Positions 35,856 through 44,900 of a DNA stretch of 64,000 nucleotides are shown in pieces. Made by a program: the position numbers and the translations under genes. The stretch lies in contig JAPLFO010000149.1 of NCBI GenBank assembly GCA_026390635.1, positions 16,855-80,854 of the forward strand. The letters run 5' to 3'. The stretch comes from Ignavibacteriales bacterium. Its GTDB lineage: Bacteria > Bacteroidota > Ignavibacteria > UBA10030 > UBA8401. Position 1 is the first letter of the stretch, and every line of letters begins with the position of its first letter. The notes beneath the pieces were generated by a model, which saw only the letters and a list, made by a program, of their open reading frames with translations, ran no database searches and was not told the DNA's origin.

Positions 35856-37040
35856 ATGAAAAAGAAATCGTTACTCTGTGTTGCGGTGTTATCCGTGCTG
35901 TTATGCGCGCATCTCAGTATGGCCCAATCACCGATCAAAGTAAATGAGATTTATTCGCGCGGAGTCGCCGGAAATCTTGATTGGGTGGAGATGTACAATA
36001 CATCGGCAGCATCGGTAGATATAAGCGGATACAAAATTTATGACGCCGGCGGCAAAACAGGAACAAAGCCCAAGAAACTATTTCCGACAGGAACGATCCT
36101 TCCCGCGAAAGGCTTTACCGTAATCATCGTCGATACCGCAAGCTTCACCGGCGATCTGAGCGGATTTGGACTTGGCAGCGGCGGCGACAGCGTATGGGTC
36201 GAAAATGCGGCAGGAACACTGATCGATTCCGTCTTCATTCCTGCTCTTGGCGTCGATACGACCTATGCACGCATTCCGGACGGCTCAAACGCATTAGTGA
36301 AAGCCACTCCGGCGACAAAAGGTTCCTCGAATGTGCTTGTTAAAATGAATGAAGTGTATACACGTGGCGTTGCAGGGAATCTTGATTGGATCGAGATGTA
36401 TAACACATTAACCACACAGATAGATATAAGCGGCTATAAAATCTACGACAACGGCGGAAGAGGCGGAACAAAACCGAAGAAATTATTCCCGACTGGGACA
36501 ATTCTTCCTGCCAAAGGATTCTTCTTGATTGTTGTCGACACAGCAAGCTACACCGGTGATCTGAGCGGGTTTGGACTCGGAAGCGGCGGCGATACCGTCT
36601 GGGTGGAAAATACCGCGGGAATAGTGATTGATTCCGTCTACCTTCCGGCTCTCGGTGTGGACACAACGTATGCGCGCAAACCGGACGGCTCCAACCTTTT
36701 TGTGAAATCCTCCCCGGCAACCAAGGGTGCAACGAACGGCCCCGCAACGTCTGTTCGATCAAATACACTGTTTGTGTCAGACTTCGTGTTGAATCAGAAC
36801 TTCCCTAATCCGTTCAATCCAACGACAACTATTAGTTATCAACTGACATCGAAGAGCATGGTTTCGCTCAGAGTCTATGATCTTCTGGGAAAAGAGATCG
36901 CAGAACTTGTGAACGAACAAAAAGAAGCCGGATCGTATTCTGTACAATTTAACGCCCGCAATCTTGCAAGCGGCATCTACATGGTTGGATTGAAGGCCGG
37001 CAACTACTCGGAAATGAAGAAGATGACTTTAATCAGATGA
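35856..37040 (+). CDS. Secreted protein with tandem lamin-tail domains and T9SS tail
   Basis: A 394-residue exported protein (signal peptide MKKKSLLCVAVLSVLLCAHLSMAQ; GGAGG before the start). Two LTD modules of 135 residues each follow back to back, alike at most positions: DWVEMYNT/DWIEMYNT, KKLFPTGTILPAKGF in both, and DLSGFGLGSGGD in both. A T9SS sorting domain ends it (QNFPNPFNPTT ... ASGIYMVGL ... KKMTLIR). It resembles the upstream LTD lipoprotein but is secreted by T9SS instead of lipid-anchored. Function is unknown; it is the third LTD/propeller gene after the porin. Confidence 0.88.
   Translation: MKKKSLLCVAVLSVLLCAHLSMAQSPIKVNEIYSRGVAGNLDWVEMYNTSAASVDISGYKIYDAGGKTGTKPKKLFPTGTILPAKGFTVIIVDTASFTGDLSGFGLGSGGDSVWVENAAGTLIDSVFIPALGVDTTYARIPDGSNALVKATPATKGSSNVLVKMNEVYTRGVAGNLDWIEMYNTLTTQIDISGYKIYDNGGRGGTKPKKLFPTGTILPAKGFFLIVVDTASYTGDLSGFGLGSGGDTVWVENTAGIVIDSVYLPALGVDTTYARKPDGSNLFVKSSPATKGATNGPATSVRSNTLFVSDFVLNQNFPNPFNPTTTISYQLTSKSMVSLRVYDLLGKEIAELVNEQKEAGSYSVQFNARNLASGIYMVGLKAGNYSEMKKMTLIR
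35937..36746 (+). repeat. Two tandem 405-base LTD-coding repeats
   Basis: Unit 1 (about 35937-36341) and unit 2 (about 36342-36746) encode near-identical 135-residue LTDs with no length difference, indicating a recent in-frame duplication. Confidence 0.75.
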
Positions 37041-37147
37041 GTAAACACCGCAGGAATAACGTCGTCTTTGCCTATATAGAATTGGCCGTCATTGTGTCTG
37101 TGATACTGTTTGGAATCATTCAGGCAATATTGTTCTTGCTGAAGTAA
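37037..37147 (+). CDS. 36-residue membrane peptide, translationally coupled
   Basis: Too short for the ORF track. The ATG overlaps the stop of the LTD/T9SS gene (ATGA). The product MSKHRRNNVVFAYIELAVIV plus VSVILFGIIQAILFLLK-type sequence has a basic N-terminus and one long hydrophobic helix, the layout of a small inner-membrane protein. A strong hairpin follows 10 bases after its stop, closing the unit. No homologue is recognised; the start overlap and hydrophobic composition are the support. Confidence 0.5.
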   Translation: MSKHRRNNVVFAYIELAVIVSVILFGIIQAILFLLK

Positions 37148-37157
37148 CTTTGATTTC

Positions 37158-37200
37158 CGCTCCACCACAATAGTTCGAGGATTTTGTTTGTGGTGGAGCG
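37158..37200 (+). terminator. Perfect 13-bp hairpin closing the porin/LTD unit
   Basis: CGCTCCACCACAA ... TTGTGGTGGAGCG is a perfect 13-bp inverted repeat with a 17-base loop. It is followed only by TATTTCTG, so termination may be weak or need Rho. Confidence 0.5.
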
Positions 37201-37204
37201 TATT

Positions 37205-37665
37205 TCTGCTTACCGCATGGCCGCATTGATTCGAGTTGCCCGGCAGATGATCTGTCTTCAGGATCCCGCAAGGGGGACTGCCGCACCGGACGGACCCGGG
37301 CAACAAGGCAAATGACGTTGATGGAATTGGATTCTCAGCCAGCCCCGTCCCAGCGGCGGGGCTGTGTCTTGTGGTGGACACTCCCTTGGTCTTTTCCGGC
37401 GATGCACGCCTTCGTCACCGGAACACCCCGCATTCGACCGGCATTTGCCTCCCCTGCTATTTCAGCTCGGATGAAATTCTCCTCATTCCACTGAAAAATA
37501 TGCCTTTTGATCGCAGATATTGCTATCCTTCAAGATGACGACGTATCTTCCGGCTATTGAGTGTCGTCTCATTGCGGTGAGGACGAAAGAATTGCCCATT
37601 TTGCCATCCCCCAATGCGCAGGTTTTCCGCCAACACGTCGTCTATTCTTACAGAACCGGGAATTG
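37205..37665. other. Gene-free stretch upstream of ECF sigma gene
   Basis: About 460 bases. A GC-rich hairpin CAGCCCCG ... CGGGGCTG lies at 37340-37364. The track ORF starting at 37561 is the sigma-factor frame extended upstream through a non-conserved leader. Nothing else could be supported. Confidence 0.45.
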
Positions 37666-38241
37666 ATGGAAGAGAAAGAACTCATACATCGGCTGCGAGA
37701 TGGTGACAACAGTGCATATCGTTTGATTATTGACCGATATCAAACTTCCGTTCTGAATTGTTGTTTCAAGTTCGTGCGACACAGAGAGACCGCCGAGGAC
37801 TTGACACAGGACGTTTTCATAGAAGTCTACAGATCGATTCATATGTTCAGATCGGCATCAAAGTTTTCGACGTGGCTCTTGAGAATTGCAATATCAAAAT
37901 CATTAGATCATATCAAGAGCCAGAAAAGAAAAAAACGATTCGGATATTTGAAGAGCATCTTTTCCGGCGACGATTCTGAAGAGCGCGCTCTATCATCCGA
38001 TCTTCACAATCCGCAGCAACTGCTGGAGAATGAAGACAGGGTGCAATTGCTTTCGTGGGCAATAGAATCGTTGCCCGATAATCAGAAGATAGCGTTGACA
38101 CTCAGCAAATACGATGAACGAAGCTACAAGGAGATTGCTGACATTCTCCACACAACCATTCCCGCTGTTGAATCGTTGATTGTCCGTGCAAAATCAAATA
38201 TGAAGAAAAAACTGTACGCACATTATAAGAAGCATCTATAG
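37666..38241 (+). CDS. ECF-type RNA polymerase sigma factor
   Basis: About 191 residues from the ATG at 37666, which opens the typical 'MEEKELIHRLRDGDNSAYRLIIDRYQ'-type start and follows GGGAATTG. The track start at 37561 adds 35 residues unlike any sigma factor. Region 2 is FVRHRETAEDLTQDVFIEVYRSI and STWLLRIAISKSLDHIKSQKRKKR. Region 4 is LPDNQKIALTLSKYDERSYKEIADIL and PAVESLIVRAKSNMKK. It heads a unit with a short single-helix protein and a Spy-like periplasmic protein, a layout typical of envelope-stress sigma systems. Confidence 0.92.
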   Translation: MEEKELIHRLRDGDNSAYRLIIDRYQTSVLNCCFKFVRHRETAEDLTQDVFIEVYRSIHMFRSASKFSTWLLRIAISKSLDHIKSQKRKKRFGYLKSIFSGDDSEERALSSDLHNPQQLLENEDRVQLLSWAIESLPDNQKIALTLSKYDERSYKEIADILHTTIPAVESLIVRAKSNMKKKLYAHYKKHL

Positions 38242-38290
38242 TCCGCTCCCATGCAGGAACGTGGAAACGAAGTAGCGTGAGGAACATTTC

Positions 38291-38599
38291 ATGAAAGAAG
38301 AAGAACGAATACTCGAGGAAGTTGAAAAGACCCTGTGTGCGCTCGACGATTTGCCAACGATCGAGGCCAATCCATTTCTGTTTACGCGCATACAAGCCCG
38401 ATTGGCTTCAGAAGATGTTTCACGGAAAACGTCCCTTGCAGGCTTCATAGAACTCAAACCCATAGCATTGGCCGTTATTATTGTTCTCAACATCATCACC
38501 GCCGTGTATTTTTTCAATTCCAGAAGCAGCGAATATTCCAAAGATCAACTGATCCATTCGCTTAGCGCCGAATATAATTCAACACAAAACGACTTCTAA
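38291..38599 (+). CDS. Short single-pass membrane protein, candidate anti-sigma factor
   Basis: A 102-residue protein with GAGGAA before the start. A cytoplasmic N-terminal half (EERILEEVEKTLCALDDLPTIEANPFLFTRIQ) precedes one membrane helix (PIALAVIIVLNIITAVYFF) and a short outer tail. The 'F..RI.a.l' stretch before the helix is common in small Bacteroidota proteins encoded after ECF sigma genes. No zinc motif is present. Position between sigma factor and Spy-like protein suggests an anti-sigma or relay role. Confidence 0.65.
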   Translation: MKEEERILEEVEKTLCALDDLPTIEANPFLFTRIQARLASEDVSRKTSLAGFIELKPIALAVIIVLNIITAVYFFNSRSSEYSKDQLIHSLSAEYNSTQNDF

Positions 38600-38611
38600 C
38601 GGAACACGACA

Positions 38612-39463
38612 ATGGATCTGATAAGACAGAACAAGTTTATCGGCTGGGTCGTCGCCCTGTTGGTAGGACTAAATCTCCTCACATTGACCATGATTTGGAT
38701 TCAGTCGGAACGAAGGAATCCCCCCCCACTCAGAGATTCCGGAAATTCTCCCGCGAGTCCTGTTCCCATGCTGCAGCGCGAGCTTGAGCTTACGGCTGAC
38801 CAGACGGACAAATTTCAGGGAGTATGGAGGAATCATCAGGAGAAGACGAAAGAGATTAGTGAAGCACGGGACAATCTGAAACGCCTGATGACCGATGAGA
38901 TATTCAGCTCCACGCCGGACAAGCAGAGGGTTGACTCACTCGCCTCGGGAATTGGAAGTCTTGAAGCCAGGATGGAAATATTGCGCTACGAACATTTCAG
39001 ATTGCTGGCACAAATCTGCACCAGTGAACAGAAGACTCAACTGGGTGCAATACTGAGAGAGATCATCCGCAGGAAGGGGCCGACCGGAACGCCCGATCTC
39101 AAACCACAACAGCAGCGGTCGAAGGCCCCCGCAACGTTGAAGAACAATAGAGACATTGAAGAAAGACAACGACCGCCCCGACCGGATGACCGACAGGGCC
39201 CACCGACCGCGCTTCAGAAGCTCGATCGATATGCAGAAAGACTCTCTCTCTCACCTGATCAGATCAAAAAGGTCAAAGACATTCTTGCCCTTTCCCGAAC
39301 AAAGGAAGAGAAGTTTAAGTCTCAATCCAGACCGAGTCCGGCTGACTTCGAGATTGAAAAACAGAAAGTGCGAAACGAAGAAGATGAAAGCATTGTCAGC
39401 ATTCTGAATCCGCGGCAGAAAGTGGAATTCGAGGAGATGGTGAGAAACCGGGGGAAAAAATAG
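38612..39463 (+). CDS. Periplasmic Spy/CpxP-like protein with two LTXXQ-type regions
   Basis: A 283-residue protein anchored by an N-terminal helix (VVALLVGLNLLTLTMIWI). Two helical Spy/CpxP-like regions carry LTXXQ-type motifs: LELTADQTDKFQGVW (about 55-70) and LSLSPDQIKKVKDIL (about 210-225), each followed by a long charged helix. A proline/arginine/glutamine-rich linker (about 155-200) joins them. Family proteins act as periplasmic chaperones or metal/stress sensors that control envelope-stress regulators. Most have one such unit, so this looks like an internal duplication. Confidence 0.75.
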   Translation: MDLIRQNKFIGWVVALLVGLNLLTLTMIWIQSERRNPPPLRDSGNSPASPVPMLQRELELTADQTDKFQGVWRNHQEKTKEISEARDNLKRLMTDEIFSSTPDKQRVDSLASGIGSLEARMEILRYEHFRLLAQICTSEQKTQLGAILREIIRRKGPTGTPDLKPQQQRSKAPATLKNNRDIEERQRPPRPDDRQGPPTALQKLDRYAERLSLSPDQIKKVKDILALSRTKEEKFKSQSRPSPADFEIEKQKVRNEEDESIVSILNPRQKVEFEEMVRNRGKK

Positions 39464-39517
39464 ACGGGATCCTTCAACAAGACAGAAGCAATGTTGATGT
39501 GAATGAAAGAGGTTCCT

Positions 39518-41827
39518 ATGAAAATGATGAAGACCACATCGTACATTCTCATTTCAATGACCGGCATAGTCCTCTGGTCAAGCATTTCTTATGCTCAGTC
39601 ATTCTATGACCTCAATACTGTTCAGACGATTGCTCTGACCTTTCGACAAAGCAACTGGGATTTTATGTTGGATACTGCGAAAGCCGGAAGCGACGGTTAC
39701 ATTATGGCCCAATCGGTTTCCATTAACGGAACAGTATTCGACAGTGTCGGCGTAAAATATAAGGGCAACAGCACCTATCGTCCCGAACAAGTAAAGAATC
39801 CTTTCCACATTGAACTGGATACGTACAAGGACCAGAATTATCAGGGCTACACGGATGTTAAACTCAGTAATGCCGCCAAAGACCCGTCATTCCTGCGTGA
39901 GGCGCTTTCGTATGCTATTTTGCGTCAATACATGGATGCCTCTCTGTCAAACTATGCAAACGTGTATGTGAATGGAAAATTAATCGGGTTGTACGTCAAC
40001 TGTGAATCTGTCAGCAAAAAATTTGTCCGAAATCATTTCTATTCCAAGGATAATGCGTTTTTCAAGTGCAATCCTATTGCCGGCGCAGGACCGGGAACAT
40101 CGGCCTTACCCAATCTGGTCTATTTAGGACCTGACAGCACCAGTTATGCGCCTGCCTATGAAATGAATTCAGATTTTGGGTGGAGTGATTTGATACGTCT
40201 CTGCAACACTCTCAAGAACAATATTAGTGGAATAGAGACCGTTTTGGATGTGGACCGGGCATTATGGATGTTGGCATTTGACAATTGCCTGGTCAATCTG
40301 GACAGCTACATCGGAGGATTCGCACAAAACTACTACCTCTACAAGGACAATACGGGACGATTCAATTGCGTCCTGTGGGATTTTAATGAATCATTCGGAA
40401 CCTTCAGCAATACCGGAACGATCAATTTACCAAACACGACCGCAAAAATTCAGATGACACATTTGCTCCATTCCGGTGACGCAAATTGGCCCTTGGTGCA
40501 AAAACTGCTTTCTGTTCCTGCATACAAAAAAATGTATTTGGCGCATTTGCAGACTATCCTGAATGAAAACTTCTCCAACGGCAGCTACCTGACAACGGCA
40601 CGATCATACCAGCCGGTCATTGATGCTTCCGTTCAGGCTGATCCCAACAAGCTGTACACTTATGCGCAATATCAAAGCAATCTAACGGCGGATGTTACTT
40701 CGGGATCCGGACCAAGTATGACCTCTGCGCCGGGAATTGCAAATTTAATGAACGGCAGATATACCTATCTCTCACCCCTCTCAGATTTCACGAACACAAG
40801 ACCCTCCATTGCCGGCGTTGCTCCCAGCAACGCAGCGCCCAAAGTGAAGAGCAGCATTTCCGTCACCGCAACGGTATCTAATACCAATGCAAATGCTGTT
40901 TATTTAGGATATCGGTACGATGTCACCGACAAATTTACAAAAGTTCTCATGTATGACGACGGCGCGCATGGAGACGGTGCCTCCGGAGACAATGTCTACG
41001 GCGCGACCATCAACGTGAACTCTCCGCTCATTCAGTACTACGTTTATGCAGAAAACAATAATGCAGGAATGTTCTCACCGGTAAGAGCTGAACATGAATT
41101 CTATACGATAAAGGCAGAAGGCGACCCCGGTACTGTGACCGTGAAAATGAATGAAATCTATTCCCGGGGCACAACAACAGATCCCGACTGGATTGAACTC
41201 TACAACACAACAACTGCACCGATTAGTCTCGCCGGATACAAGATTTATGATGTTGGTGGTCAGGGAGGCACAAAACCCAAGAAGGAGATCCCCGCCGGAA
41301 CCGTGATCCCGGCGACGGGGTTCTTCGTCGTTGTCACGGATGGTTCTGCGTCCAGCGACTTCGGCCTCTCGAGCTCCGGTGAGACTGTTTGGCTTGAAGA
41401 CTCGGCCGGCACAATCGTAGACACCGTGAACTTCGCCGCTATGGGTACGTCCCAAAGTTACGGCAGATTTCCTGACGGAGGCGCGTGGAAGCTCCTCAAT
41501 ACGATTACTCGCGGAACGACAAATGGAGGAGCCACAGCGGTTTGGTCTGAACACTCTATCCCGGGCAACTTTGAATTAAGTCAAAACTATCCGAATCCGT
41601 TCAATCCAGTCACGACAATAAAATACTCATTGCCACGGAATACCACTGTAATCTTGAGAGTGTATAACCTGATTGGTCAGGAGGTCGCAGTTAATGTCAA
41701 TTCATTTCAGGCACCGGGGGAGTATTCGGTTACGTTTGACGCTTCCAAATTTCCAAGCGGCATATATTTCTATCGGTTGAGTGCGGGATCGTTCATCGAA
41801 ACAAGAAAAATGATATTGATTCGATAG
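39518..41827 (+). CDS. CotH kinase-family protein with lamin-tail and T9SS domains
   Basis: About 769 residues from the ATG at 39518, chosen because GAGG lies 7 bases upstream; the track ATG at 39503 has none. Signal peptide (ISMTGIVLWSSISYAQ). The CotH domain spans about 25-390: VKYKGNSTYRPEQVKNPFHIEL, YANVYVNGKLIGLYVNCESV and NYYLYKDNTGRFNCVLWDFNESFG, the last being the acidic metal-binding element. An Ig-like segment is followed by one LTD (VKMNEIYSRGTTTDPDWIELYN ... GGQGGTKPKKEIP, about 545-670) and a T9SS tail (QNYPNPFNPVT ... KMILIR). The LTD subtype matches those at 33844 and 35856. Confidence 0.9.
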   Translation: MKMMKTTSYILISMTGIVLWSSISYAQSFYDLNTVQTIALTFRQSNWDFMLDTAKAGSDGYIMAQSVSINGTVFDSVGVKYKGNSTYRPEQVKNPFHIELDTYKDQNYQGYTDVKLSNAAKDPSFLREALSYAILRQYMDASLSNYANVYVNGKLIGLYVNCESVSKKFVRNHFYSKDNAFFKCNPIAGAGPGTSALPNLVYLGPDSTSYAPAYEMNSDFGWSDLIRLCNTLKNNISGIETVLDVDRALWMLAFDNCLVNLDSYIGGFAQNYYLYKDNTGRFNCVLWDFNESFGTFSNTGTINLPNTTAKIQMTHLLHSGDANWPLVQKLLSVPAYKKMYLAHLQTILNENFSNGSYLTTARSYQPVIDASVQADPNKLYTYAQYQSNLTADVTSGSGPSMTSAPGIANLMNGRYTYLSPLSDFTNTRPSIAGVAPSNAAPKVKSSISVTATVSNTNANAVYLGYRYDVTDKFTKVLMYDDGAHGDGASGDNVYGATINVNSPLIQYYVYAENNNAGMFSPVRAEHEFYTIKAEGDPGTVTVKMNEIYSRGTTTDPDWIELYNTTTAPISLAGYKIYDVGGQGGTKPKKEIPAGTVIPATGFFVVVTDGSASSDFGLSSSGETVWLEDSAGTIVDTVNFAAMGTSQSYGRFPDGGAWKLLNTITRGTTNGGATAVWSEHSIPGNFELSQNYPNPFNPVTTIKYSLPRNTTVILRVYNLIGQEVAVNVNSFQAPGEYSVTFDASKFPSGIYFYRLSAGSFIETRKMILIR

Positions 41828-41950
41828 TATCCGGTGATACCGTGGGTGGTTACACAATCAGCCTTGCGTCTTCTCTCGTGCAACATACTGCCGAAACAGC
41901 AGTACTTGCGACGCAGATGGTATCATAGATCTGCGGAGCAAGTCGGCATT

Positions 41951-44900
41951 CTATCGACTCGGTTCCTTTGCCCCTACCGCTTCAAAATAGCGGCGGATCA
42001 ATTCCTGATAGTCTTTTGTATAGCCCTCCTCCAGCGCCTTGATCAGGTCGCGGCGAAGTTTATCCGTCTCGGCGGTAGATGACAATGTCGCGGGACTAGA
42101 CCGTACAGGCGCTTTGCCGGAGACAGAACGGCGACGCTGTTCAAAGTCTCTCTCCCGCAATGAACTCTGGGCTTCAAGCATACGGGAGAGAATTTTCTCC
42201 TGCTGCCGGAGCGTGTTGGGATTGACATTGTTCTGCTCCATATCCGCAACCACTTCACGCATCTCGTCCGCAATGCGCTGTAAATCTCCCAGAATGCGGC
42301 TGCGCTCGTTGCTCGATTGCGCCTCCTTGTTCAATTGCTCCATCGATTTGCGCAGCGCATCCTGTTGTACAGCCAGACGCCCGGCTTGCTGCATCTGCGC
42401 CTGAGACATTCCGCTTCCCATCTGCTGCGTCTGCATGTTGATTCCCTGCTGCTGGCCGGTCATGCGCCTCAATTGCTGCATAAGCGATCCGCCGCCTGCG
42501 CCCGCACCGTCCTGCTGCATCGATTGCATCGCATCCTGGACAAGCTGCGCCGCCTGATTGAGCGAAGCCATCGCCCCTATCTGTTCCTGTCCGGCGGCAC
42601 CGCCGTTGCGCTGATCCAGCCCCATGACGGCCTGGTTCATATGGGCAAGTGCGTCGCCGATCGACTTTCCCATTTCCGGGGTTACTATAAAAGATTTCTG
42701 CGATAGCTCCGCCAGGCCGTTGGTCACATTGCGAAGATCGTTCTGCACATCCTGCTGAGTCTCCGCCTTTTCACGCAGGCGCGGAGAATTCGGATCGCTC
42801 CGCTGGGTTTCATTCTTCAATGCTTCTTCTTTCTGTGAAATCTGGAGGAGATCCTTCATGGCGCGGCGCAGGGCAGCCATCGTCTCCTGTATTTGCTTTG
42901 CGAGAAGCTGTTGCTGCATGCGGGACATCTGCTGCGTCATCTTCTGCATTTTCTTCGAAGCCTTCTGCTGGGATTCTTGTGCCTGCTGCGGCTGCTGCGC
43001 TTGGAGCTGTTGTTCGCTCTGCTCCATGGATTTTTCCATTTCCTCATCGTTCGCAGCCTGCTCCGCTTTCTCCAGCTCGTTCATCGGCATTTCTTTTGCG
43101 AACTCCTCCATCTTTGTGCGGAGTTCAGAAAGATGTTTCTGCAATTCCTGCAGATCCCTATTGATATCGCGCTGCTTTTGTGCGAGTTCCTTTGCTTTTG
43201 CCTTGTCCTGCGGATCCGCTTTAGCCGTTTCTTTCTGCAGCGCTTCCTGCTGTTCCTGCAATTGTTCCGCCCGTCGGACCATCTCGTCCACTTTCTGTTC
43301 TACTTGAATGCGCTTCAACAGGTTGAGTGTCCGCTCAATGCTTTTACGGAATGCCTCTTCGGTGAACTGTACCTTCTGCATTGCCTCTTTCAATTGATCA
43401 GGCGAAAAATTCTGCATCGAGCTTTGAAGGCGCTTCATCGCCTCCTGAAATTCCTTCAAGTCAAGCTGCTGCATCATCTGCTGGAGCTCCATATATTTTT
43501 GCATGGTCTCCTGCGAGAGGACATTGTTTTTTTGCAGCTGCTGTGCCATTTCGTCGACCGTACGATTCACCTGATCGACCTTTTTCTGAAGATCCTCATA
43601 CTTTCTTGCAAGTTCGGTGGCACGCTGCTGCTGCTGCCAATCGGGCGGCTGGCTCTTCTTCATTTCCCGGGCCAGTTTCTCGACATCTTTCTTAAATTCC
43701 TCCGCCTGTTGAAGTGATTCATTCAGGTTTTTGACGGCGCTGTTTTGAGCCTTATCGGCATCCGCGAATACTTCCTCGAAGGATGGCAGGCGAAGGATGT
43801 ACGTGTCGCTGACTCCCATCTTGGGACCGGAGACGACATCGTTGTCGAATACTTCCGCACGGTATTCAACAACATCTTCCGGCACAAGGGCGAGGGGTGC
43901 AAGATTCCAGGTATGGTCGGATTCAAGATCGAAACCGGTCATCCCGGCTGCCGATCGTCCGCCGGGTGCTATTGGAATCTGGACATAGGTGAATTGCTCC
44001 TGCGGCTTTTCATATTTTGACTGGATAAGACGGTAGGCAATGCGCAGCGCGCTGATGCCGTAGTCGTCATGCAGCTTGAAATGCATCGGCAGCGTTGTTG
44101 CGTCTGTGATATCAACATTGCGTCCGGGCTGCGTGATGGCAACACCCGGAACCTCGTCTGCCGTAATGTCGATCTTGTACTCGATCGGATTGATACTTGT
44201 ATTTCCAGTTACATCTGTCAGCGCGATATGATAGCTCGTGGATTGACGAAAGACCGCTTGAGCCGTCACTGATGTTCCGTTCATCGTGCACGGTATTTTT
44301 TTCCCTTCCCGGCAAAGGACCGATGCCGATGAAAGTTTCTTGTTGGAAAGAATTGTCCAATGCACGCGGGAACCGGCCAGTGCCGCAACATCTCCGACAT
44401 TGTCATCCAATGAGATTGCCGGTGTATGCGCGTAGACCGGAGAAGTCACTACAACTTTCATCGAGCGAACATAAGGACGATCGACCACTGCGATACGGTA
44501 CTCATCGCTCTGCATTTCTGCCGCCGAAACAGAGTAGCGGAAGGACTGCTTGGCGGATGGAATCGCATACACAAATCGGCCGGTGGAATCCGCTGCCAGC
44601 GACACGTCTTCTGCGACCGTGACGCCTTCCAGTTGAAGTCGAAGCCGGACGCTCGTTGGCATCCGGAACGAGAGCGATTGGTTTGCAGTCACCAGGTCTG
44701 CGGAAATTGATACCGGAAGTCCTTTGACCACTTCTGTGTTGCCGGGCTGGACGCGAATTGTAAACGGATAAGGATGATGAAACTTCGTTGAACAATGCAG
44801 AATGCGACGTCCTGCTTCACCGAGTCCGGTCGCCGATGTTCCAAACAGGATTGCAGCAACCACAAGCAGAGCTGCACACCAGCGGATGTTGCGCTTGAAC

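Noticed and set aside
35937-36746. Possible CRISPR or satellite repeat
   Set aside because: The repeat is a 405-base in-frame duplication of a protein domain, not a short spaced array.
42900-43700. Gln-rich stretch as a prion or amyloid domain
   Set aside because: The pattern is a charged heptad-like coiled coil typical of DUF4175 proteins, not a low-complexity Q/N domain.
42858-43717. Long Cys/Leu/Ser-rich plus-strand ORFs
   Set aside because: Shadows of the Gln-rich coiled coil of the DUF4175 gene, caused by its repetitive CAG/CTG-rich codons.
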